DNA from: Lachnospiraceae bacterium C1.1
GTDB taxonomy: Bacteria > Bacillota > Clostridia > Lachnospirales > Lachnospiraceae
Direction: 5' to 3'
Assembly: GCA_030434875.1 (NCBI GenBank)
Contig: JAUISW010000001.1
Coordinates: forward strand, 1,127,501 to 1,191,500
DNA length: 64,000 bases
Shown: positions 58,413 through 64,000 of the stretch, in pieces
Position numbering within the stretch: the stretch's first letter is position 1
Layout: every line of letters starts with the position of its first letter
The notes under the pieces: generated by a model
What the model was told of the DNA's origin: nothing
What the model saw: the letters and a program-made list of their open reading frames with translations, nothing else
Databases searched by the model: none
Translations under genes and position numbers: made by a program

Positions 58413-58560
58413 TTATAACAGTGCCCTCATCTGCTTCAGAAGCATCTCCCTTACAGTATCATCATTTATTTCCTGTAATATTCCCAGTGCTTCCTTCTCA
58501 AAGGAATCCCGCTTTTCCTCAAATACCAAAAGATAATCCGGCGTTGTGTATAGAGCTCTT
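58413..58560 (-). pseudogene. C-terminal fragment of an XRE-type regulator
   Basis: The minus strand reads TTPDYLLVFEEKRDSFEKEA then LGILQEINDDTVREMLLKQM to a stop. This is the helical tail that follows the helix-turn-helix in a common group of Clostridia Cro/C1 proteins; the DNA-binding part is missing. Confidence 0.55.
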
Positions 58561-58569
58561 GCAAAGCCA

Positions 58570-58939
58570 GAGCAAGGAAAAAAGTAATTTCCCAAATGAA
58601 CCTCAGTGCAAACGCGATTTTTACTCTAAAAGTGTTTCCCGTACCCAACAGAATGCACGCTTGCGTGCAATTCTGATTGGATACGTGGAAACCTGACCTG
58701 TAAGGTAAAACGTCTAGTGGACGTTTTACGGGCACGTTTTGATGCGCTATGCGCATCAGTGCACTGCCGCGTGAAGGCTGATAAGCCGGAACGCGAATAC
58801 AGGGCGAGAATTGCGAGATAGCACGAACACTTAGTGAGCTTTAGCGAACTTAGTAAGAGTGTATGCAGAGCAGCAGCAAAGCTGCGGAGCAATTCACTTT
58901 CAGGCATGGTGGCGCACGGCGCAAGCCGTGCCTGAAAGT
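58570..58939. repeat. Hairpin-dense intergenic region
   Basis: At least five strong palindromes lie in 370 bp without a gene: TGCACGCTTGCGTGCA (58654-58669), GTAAAACGTC/GACGTTTTAC (58705-58729), GATGCGCTATGCGCATC (58741-58757), GCAGC/GCTGC near 58873, and CTTTCAGGCA/TGCCTGAAAG (58897-58938) enclosing CACGGC/GCCGTG. It is more GC-rich than its surroundings. The last hairpin directly follows the nitroreductase stop. Confidence 0.7.
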
Positions 58940-59437
58940 TTAATCAACATAGTGAATTCTTGTTTCATCGTATCTGTCCTGCTGATTCCTACTCTCTGCA
59001 GGGTATCCAAAAGGAACCAATGCAAATGGAACAAGATTTTCCGGTGTCCCAATAACTTTTGCTACATTTTCAACTCTGTCCTGAATTGGCGCTATTGCCA
59101 GCCATACTCCTCCAAGTCCCTGACTTGTTATCTCCAAAAGAGCATTTTCAGTTGCTATAGCAAGATCGATCTTGTCAAACTCAGGAAACATAAGTCCTGC
59201 GGTGCGATAGCATGGAACAAGTACTACAGGTGCATTTGCAGCACATCCTGAATATGGACTGCATTCTGACAGCGCCTTTATCTTGTCCTTATCAGTTACT
59301 ACATAAAACTCCCACGGCTGCTGATTACCTGCAGAAGGAGCTGCCATTGCAGCTCTCAAAACCTTTTCAATTTTGTCCTTTTCTACAGGCTTGTCTTCAT
59401 ATTTTCTTATACTTACGCGCTTAAATATTTCATTCAT
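58940..59437 (-). CDS. Nitroreductase-family protein
   Basis: A 165-residue FMN-dependent nitroreductase. RVSIRKYEDKPVEKDKIEKV, MAAPSAGNQQPWEFYVVTD and GLGGVWLAI are the conserved FMN and dimer motifs, and FVPFALVPFGYP-type C-terminus is complete. It probably reduces nitro groups or quinones with NAD(P)H. It lies near a flavin reductase-like gene and an HxlR regulator, giving a redox module. Confidence 0.9.
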   Translation of the reverse strand: MNEIFKRVSIRKYEDKPVEKDKIEKVLRAAMAAPSAGNQQPWEFYVVTDKDKIKALSECSPYSGCAANAPVVLVPCYRTAGLMFPEFDKIDLAIATENALLEITSQGLGGVWLAIAPIQDRVENVAKVIGTPENLVPFALVPFGYPAESRNQQDRYDETRIHYVD

Positions 59438-59570
59438 TAATTACACCATCCTTCTTACTGAATCATGATATTCTTAGACAATTCTAAGTTTTTAACAACT
59501 CTCTTACTATACCTATCATATCAGCTTTTCCATCTGATAATTTTTTTTAGCAGTTTCCTCATTTCTCCGA

Positions 59571-60134
59571 TTAGTTATGATTATATTCTCTTCCCATAAC
59601 CCAGCATCTTCCGAGCACACTTCCAGTGCTGATATACTGTGCGCTCTGAAATTCAAAAAGGACAGGTGATGCCTTTTCATAATCGATTTTTCCTCTTTCA
59701 TTAAGGCATTCTTCCTGCACATATGTGTGCACAGGTTTAAGAACATAATTAGTAAAGTCGCCCACTTCTATTGAATCAATAACTTCACAGCCCATCGATA
59801 CAGGAGCTTCATCTATAATAGGCGCATTTGCGAGTTCTCCAAAATGATGTGTAAAAACTTTTGACTTATCTGTTTCTGCCCCTTTTGCGATGCCGCAGTA
59901 ATCTGCTGCAACGAGCATCTCCTTATTCACAAGACTTACTGATAATTCCTTATTCTTTTTGATAATGGCATCTGTGTATGCATGGGACTTATCAATACTT
60001 ACAAGAAGGTGTCCATGATCTACAACTCCAACATGAGCTATTACAAGGAAATTTACCTTATCTTCTCCTCTAACCCCTACTACCGTTACCGGTGTTGGAT
60101 ACAACCCCATTACTGAACCTATATCTCTTTGCAT
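59571..60134 (-). CDS. Flavin reductase-family (split-barrel) protein
   Basis: A 187-residue FMN-binding split-barrel protein. LYPTPVTVVGVRGEDKVNFL, ISIDKSHAYTD-like strand and ELSVSLVNKEMLVAADYCGI match flavin reductase-like flavoproteins, and the C-terminal LGRCWVMGREYNHN closes the fold. It reduces or binds FMN. HxlR is encoded divergently 130 bp upstream and probably regulates it. Confidence 0.87.
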   Translation of the reverse strand: MQRDIGSVMGLYPTPVTVVGVRGEDKVNFLVIAHVGVVDHGHLLVSIDKSHAYTDAIIKKNKELSVSLVNKEMLVAADYCGIAKGAETDKSKVFTHHFGELANAPIIDEAPVSMGCEVIDSIEVGDFTNYVLKPVHTYVQEECLNERGKIDYEKASPVLFEFQSAQYISTGSVLGRCWVMGREYNHN

Positions 60135-60263
60135 GACTTGCTACTCCTTTCATTGCTTGATTATTCTTTCTTTTCGTGATAAAAATATCATAAATAATTA
60201 TTTTTGATAAGTACGCACTTTTGGGGTACATACTTACTTTTTAGAAACTATAGGAGAACAGAC

Positions 60264-60602
60264 ATGTCTAATAAAACAATACAAGAAAAGCCTTTCCACT
60301 GCCCTGTGGAAGCGACCTTTAGTCAGATAGGCGGCAAATATAAAATGATCATACTTTACCATTTATTAGAGGATGGGACTCTTAGATATAATCAGATACA
60401 AAAATATATCCCTCAGGCTACTGCAAAAATGCTTGCACAGCAACTGAGGGAATTAGAAACTGATGGATTGGTGCACAGAGAAGTCTATCCTGTTGTGCCA
60501 CCAAAAACTGAATATTCGCTTACCGAGAGGGGACTGTCGTTAAAACCCGTTATAGACTCAGTATGCGATTGGGGACGTAGCTACATGAAAGGAACTTTCT
60601 GA
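60264..60602 (+). CDS. HxlR-family regulator
   Basis: A 112-residue protein from the ATG at 60264 (AGGAG 7 bp upstream). The reactive Cys is in FHCPVEATF; IGGKYKMIILYHLLEDGTLR, ATAKMLAQQLRELETDGLVH and PPKTEYSLTERG make the winged helix. Between it and the flavin reductase gene, AAGTACGCAC and GTACATACTT form an imperfect palindrome typical of HxlR sites. Confidence 0.88.
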   Translation: MSNKTIQEKPFHCPVEATFSQIGGKYKMIILYHLLEDGTLRYNQIQKYIPQATAKMLAQQLRELETDGLVHREVYPVVPPKTEYSLTERGLSLKPVIDSVCDWGRSYMKGTF

Positions 60603-60611
60603 TAAAAGATA

Positions 60612-61217
60612 TTAATTACCGATTTTTTCCGCTAGTTTCTTTCTCTGTCTTCTTTCATGCTCAAGTCTTTCCTGGATTTCATCCATTCTCTTAAATATAT
60701 CTGCTATTGCTTCCGTCTCATCTTTAGGGCGCTCTACGGATACATTCTTGTTTCTGGCGGCTATGTCTTTTGCAAAAAGCCTTCCAAATGCCCATCTTAC
60801 AAATGGCTGTATAAAGAATACCTGTGAAAAGAATGCAAACGGAAAGTTATGGCATATAAGCTCGATCCAGTTTGCGAGAAGTGTAAAGATATTAAAGCCA
60901 TTGTAATATGGATAATACAAAAATGCTGCAATAAAGCTCATTGCCGGGCACATGATCAAAACAGTGCATGAAATGATCGCTGTTTCAAAAATCATTGGGT
61001 GGTTATTCTTAGGATCAAACATCCTGCATGCCATCTTAAATGACATGGGACTGCCCACAAGACACTCCAGAGCATACGCAAAGCAGAACTCTACGACTAC
61101 AACTGCCCATATAGGCAGCATTCTTCCAAACATATACACGCCGCCCTGTGCTCTGATAGCTTCCAGCACACTGCCTGCCCCTGTTATCTCCATAAGAAGT
61201 TTCCCAGTAACTAGCAT
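60612..61217 (-). CDS. DUF2798-type membrane protein
   Basis: A 201-residue protein with four membrane segments and a charged coiled C-terminus (MDEIQERLEHERRQRKKLAE). The pattern of paired helices (ISCTVLIMCPAMSFIAAFLY; WIELICHNFPFAFFSQVFFI, then PFVRWAFGRLF) matches DUF2798 proteins. The start may be downstream of a lost upstream part, since a broken HxlR gene abuts it. Function is unknown. Confidence 0.65.
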   Translation of the reverse strand: MLVTGKLLMEITGAGSVLEAIRAQGGVYMFGRMLPIWAVVVVEFCFAYALECLVGSPMSFKMACRMFDPKNNHPMIFETAIISCTVLIMCPAMSFIAAFLYYPYYNGFNIFTLLANWIELICHNFPFAFFSQVFFIQPFVRWAFGRLFAKDIAARNKNVSVERPKDETEAIADIFKRMDEIQERLEHERRQRKKLAEKIGN

Positions 61218-61239
61218 TATAGTTAGGCATCGCTAACTT

Positions 61240-61365
61240 GTCAAATAATCTTAAAGTAAGACATAGCTTAGAAACAATACCGCCACATGCAGAATATTCT
61301 CTTAACAAAAGAGTTCAAACACTCATCCCAATCCTAAAACAGATTATAATTTTAGGTAAAAGAAA
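61240..61365 (+). pseudogene. C-terminal fragment of an HxlR regulator
   Basis: The plus-strand frame reads LETIPPHAEYSLNKRVQTLI, the wing and last helix of an HxlR protein, without the N-terminus. It presumably once regulated the DUF2798-type gene divergently. Confidence 0.65.
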
Positions 61366-61396
61366 AAGGCGTATAAACCATATGATTTATACGCCC
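61362..61396 (-). terminator. Rho-independent terminator of the hydrolase gene
   Basis: On the minus strand GGCGTATAAA and TTTATACGCC form a perfect 10-bp stem followed by five T. The same sequence, slightly diverged, is at 23650-23683. Confidence 0.8.
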
Positions 61397-61434
61397 TGTT
61401 CTATAACGTTCTTTATTATATTTTTATGTGGATC

Positions 61435-62613
61435 TTAGTTTGAAAAGGCTTCATTATAAAAACTCTCAATTTTGTCAAATGGAATCTTTGTTACATCATC
61501 ATAGAGATCGATATGTCTTGCGCCTTCTACAACAACCATTTCTTTTGGTTCTGATGCTTTGTTATAAATGTCTTCTGTAAATGCACGGCTATGAGCTACG
61601 TCACCGGTTATCATAAGGAGTGGTTTATTAAGCTCATCTACATGTCCTGTTACTGGCAATGTCATCATATCAGGCTGTGATTCTCCGGTTATGTTACCTA
61701 AAGCATTGTAATGCCAGCCTCTGCTTGTGCCGTAAAACTCAAAAAACTCTGCGTCATTTCCCTGACGATCTTCAGGAATATGATCCATAGGTTCTTCAGG
61801 ATAGTTTTTCTGCCATTCTGCCTCACCTGTATCTACTCTCTTCCAACGGAGCTGTGCTGCCTGATCCAATGCTTCCTTACGAGCTTCTCCGGTGGTTCCA
61901 TTCATTAAGCTTGGAATATCATATAGAGCACTTGTCACTACTGCTTTGATACGAGAGTCCATAGATGCGGCTGAAATGGCAAAGCCTCCGGATGCACATA
62001 TACCAAGTGCCCCTATTCTTTCTCTGTCGATATAGCTTAAACTGCCAAGATAATCTACACCTGCACTTAAATCTTCGACATAAGTCGATGAAGATCCTGT
62101 ATAGCGTGGTGCACCACCGCTGTAACCATGATATGCCGGGTCAAATGCTAATGTAACGAATCCTCTTGATGCAAGTTCGTTGGCATAAACTCCGGGTCCC
62201 TGTTCCTTAACGCCACCAAAAGGAGGGCCGATTACGATTCCAGCATAGCTTTTGGTTTCATCAAAATCCTTAGGACGATAGAGATCTGCCGCGATTTCTA
62301 TACCGTAACGTGTTCTATAATATACTTTTTCTCTTGTTACATCATCCCTAAGCTCAAAGATATAATGATCTTCTTCATCCGAAACTCGCTCTGCAAGAGT
62401 AAGGTCTGCCTGCTGTGATGCCTGTACTCCCGTTTCACTTGAGGCAGCTGCCTCTGAAACTTCCTGCTCTGCTCCATCAGATGATTCCGATTCAACAACT
62501 GCTGCAGGATCAGAATCATCTGCACTTCTTACTTCCGATGATTGACTTCCGCAAGCTGTTGTAGATAGTGCCAATACTGTAACCATCAATACTGCTAAAA
62601 GTTTATTTTTCAT
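61435..62613 (-). CDS. Lipoprotein alpha/beta hydrolase
   Basis: A 392-residue protein. A lipoprotein signal ends at TTAC (Cys21), followed by an acidic linker to about residue 85. The hydrolase has YGIEIAADLYRP, GPPFGGVKEQGPGVYANELA, FDPAYHGYSGG, the elbow IGALGICASGGF (Cys nucleophile) and HIDLYDD. It is the cell-surface counterpart of the cytoplasmic hydrolase at 14753. A LysR regulator is divergent. It probably hydrolyses an ester or lactone. Confidence 0.87.
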   Translation of the reverse strand: MKNKLLAVLMVTVLALSTTACGSQSSEVRSADDSDPAAVVESESSDGAEQEVSEAAASSETGVQASQQADLTLAERVSDEEDHYIFELRDDVTREKVYYRTRYGIEIAADLYRPKDFDETKSYAGIVIGPPFGGVKEQGPGVYANELASRGFVTLAFDPAYHGYSGGAPRYTGSSSTYVEDLSAGVDYLGSLSYIDRERIGALGICASGGFAISAASMDSRIKAVVTSALYDIPSLMNGTTGEARKEALDQAAQLRWKRVDTGEAEWQKNYPEEPMDHIPEDRQGNDAEFFEFYGTSRGWHYNALGNITGESQPDMMTLPVTGHVDELNKPLLMITGDVAHSRAFTEDIYNKASEPKEMVVVEGARHIDLYDDVTKIPFDKIESFYNEAFSN

Positions 62614-62824
62614 TTTCTACCTCCATGCGTTATACATTGTTGAGTTTACTGATACCAATCATTTTCGTGTTTACAATTACAACTACATTCATGAGTTTGT
62701 GCTGAATAAGAATTTTTATTATAATTTTATTCATGTCTACATTATAGAGGTAGATTTTAATATGATCAAATACTTATAGTATATACATATCCATGCTAAA
62801 AATGCATAGGAAGGAGTGAGTGAT

Positions 62825-63685
62825 ATGGACATACGCATCATGGAGTATTATCTTGCCATAGTACGAGAAGGTAATATTTCCGCTGCAGCAGAAGCATTAC
62901 ACGTTTCCCAGCCGGCATTATCAAGGCAGATAAAGGATCTTGAAGATGAGTTAGGTGCTAAACTTTTTGACAGAGGAAACAGAAAGATAAAACTAACCGA
63001 GGAAGGTATGATACTCCGCCGACGGGCTGAAGAAATGGTCAGACTTATGCAGATTACTGAAAGTGAAATCGGGCAGGCACACAATATTATTTCAGGCGAA
63101 ATACATATAGGAGCCGGTGAATCATTAGCTTTCCGTTACATTTCAAAGATTGCCGGTGCTATACACAAATCGTATCTGGATGTCCGTTTTTATATCACAA
63201 GTGGTGATACTACTGATCTCATGGAGCAGCTGAACAACGGACTTTTGGATGCTGTACTTATATTTAATGATTATGATAAAGAATTGTACCAAGGCATTCC
63301 ATTACCTTCGAAAGACAGACTCGGTATCCTGGTGAGGAAGGATGATTCTTTGGCACTTAGAAAAGAAATATCTATATCCGAACTAAAGGATATTCCATTA
63401 ATAATCCCACGCGAAGCAGTGAATATCTTTGCTTCAGACCCGAGATTATCAGATATGAATATAGTGACAATTTACAATCTGATATACAATGCTTCGCTTT
63501 TTGTAGAAAATAAAGTCGGATATGCAATAGGGTTTATAGATTTGATAAATACAACCGGGGATAGTGCACTTAAATATATACCAATTACCGACATAGTGTT
63601 GGATCCCGGAGTTGTTATATGGAAAAAATATAAGATATTCAATTCGGCTGTGAATTTGTTTCTTGATCAGTTAAAAAAAATATAA
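62825..63685 (+). CDS. LysR-family regulator
   Basis: A 286-residue protein from the ATG at 62825 (AAGGAG 8 bp upstream; a GTG at 62816 is less likely). The helix-turn-helix is REGNISAAAEALHVSQPALS. The ligand-binding domain is full length (GEIHIGAGESLAFRYISKIA, LLDAVLIFNDYDKELY). It is divergent from the lipoprotein hydrolase and likely activates it. A truncated relative is at 16112-16378. Confidence 0.9.
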   Translation: MDIRIMEYYLAIVREGNISAAAEALHVSQPALSRQIKDLEDELGAKLFDRGNRKIKLTEEGMILRRRAEEMVRLMQITESEIGQAHNIISGEIHIGAGESLAFRYISKIAGAIHKSYLDVRFYITSGDTTDLMEQLNNGLLDAVLIFNDYDKELYQGIPLPSKDRLGILVRKDDSLALRKEISISELKDIPLIIPREAVNIFASDPRLSDMNIVTIYNLIYNASLFVENKVGYAIGFIDLINTTGDSALKYIPITDIVLDPGVVIWKKYKIFNSAVNLFLDQLKKI

Positions 63686-63771
63686 ATAGGTACCGTGTAT
63701 CAAGGAAGTAAGAATTACGTCAATTTTCCTCATTTCTTTCAACTTGAAAATATAACACACCCATACGCGTG

Positions 63772-63804
63772 AAAACGGACTTTTTCACCAAAAGTCCGTT
63801 TTAT
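63772..63804. terminator. Terminator after LysR
   Basis: AAAACGGACTTTT and AAAAGTCCGTTTT form a perfect 13-bp stem, usable in both directions between the LysR gene and the cyclophilin-like relic. Confidence 0.85.
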
Positions 63805-64000
63805 TCAATGCTAATGGTTATTGTAACATCACCATCTCTTGCCATATTCCGCAGTGCTTCTACAGCCTGGTTATCTTACCAGTCCACATTAACTTTTTTA
63901 TCGTCGATTTTCATTATCATAGAACCATCTCCAATAGCTTCATCCCCCCGCTGCCTCATTTTCTCCAGCAAGCTGATCCTCTATATACTGCAAGATGTAT
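63805..64000 (-). pseudogene. Cyclophilin-like gene with internal deletion and stop
   Basis: The minus strand reads MIMKIDDKKVNVDW, a TAA, then DNQAVEALRNMARDGDVTIT and ISIE. It matches the lipoprotein at 13275, but the Glu after VDW is a stop. About 80 residues between the two GDVTI motifs are gone, as if the motifs recombined. The 5' part is frame-damaged and runs off the window. Confidence 0.8.

Noticed and set aside
58570..58939. Large ornate RNA such as ROOL or GOLLD
   Set aside because: The region is shorter than those RNAs and I cannot recognise their conserved core; independent hairpins explain what is seen.
1..64000. tRNA, rRNA or CRISPR arrays
   Set aside because: No cloverleaf with a CCA-type end, no rRNA signature and no evenly spaced direct repeats with unique spacers were found on reading both strands.

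Overview
The window looks like a chromosomal accessory region of an AT-rich Firmicute, most probably a gut or rumen Lachnospiraceae (Butyrivibrio / Pseudobutyrivibrio type). This rests on gene families and on AGGAGG-type ribosome sites; there is no rRNA or marker gene to settle it. Most genes lie on the minus strand. I see no tRNA, rRNA or CRISPR array.

Layout: (1) 0-6 kb: a Fic protein running off the left edge, an XRE regulator with a small membrane protein, and a three-gene transposon carrying two DDE transposases. (2) 6-8 kb: a radical-SAM mobile pair with its MarR regulator and a 43-bp near-perfect palindrome. (3) 8-27 kb: a redox and detoxification island. It holds flavodoxin-fold reductases, aldo-keto reductases, a carboxymuconolactone decarboxylase-cupin, SnoaL-like, cyclophilin-like lipoprotein, rhodanese, Sir2, GNAT, alpha/beta hydrolase and MBL-fold genes, with MarR, TetR and LysR regulators. 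It is also a graveyard: many genes survive as fragments or as deletion-fused chimeras (AKR::PhzF, LysR::MBL, flavodoxin tails), and one gene has been extended by a 190-bp MITE. (4) 27-35 kb: a glycosyltransferase-condensation fusion, an IS4-family insertion sequence, debris of ADP-ribosylglycohydrolase and other genes, TraX, and a CatA-like acetyltransferase. (5) 35-40 kb: TetR, a probable Fst/par-like type I toxin-antitoxin locus, a YbaK/Cys-rich/glutaredoxin operon, and a cystine-type transporter with a possible attenuator leader. (6) 40-42 kb: a group II intron whose maturase has a frameshift.

(7) 42.2-53.5 kb is the most distinctive system: an NHLM-type (C39 peptidase plus second ABC plus short HlyD-like) export machine. 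It has three double-glycine precursor proteins, two LytTR regulators, a DUF3021 membrane protein fused in frame to a precursor, a STAS protein, a membrane-bound SpoIIE-type phosphatase and a DUF975 protein. Three of its operons carry the same pair of ACCGAAT-type direct repeats, 21 bp apart and 41-42 bp upstream of the -10. This ties exporter, precursors and DUF3021/DUF975 proteins into one LytTR regulon. No RiPP-modifying enzyme is present, so the cargo may be small unmodified proteins. A SpoIIE-STAS partner switch probably adds a second control layer, but its kinase is not in the window.

(8) 53.5-64 kb: relics of an integrative conjugative element with an intact type II toxin-antitoxin module, an HxlR/OYE relic, an AAA-ATPase/PD-DExK gene under its own palindromic promoter, a hairpin-dense intergenic region, a nitroreductase/flavin reductase/HxlR redox module, and an intact LysR/alpha-beta-hydrolase pair. 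That pair parallels the damaged pair at 14.7-16.4 kb. A cyclophilin-like pseudogene reaches the right edge.
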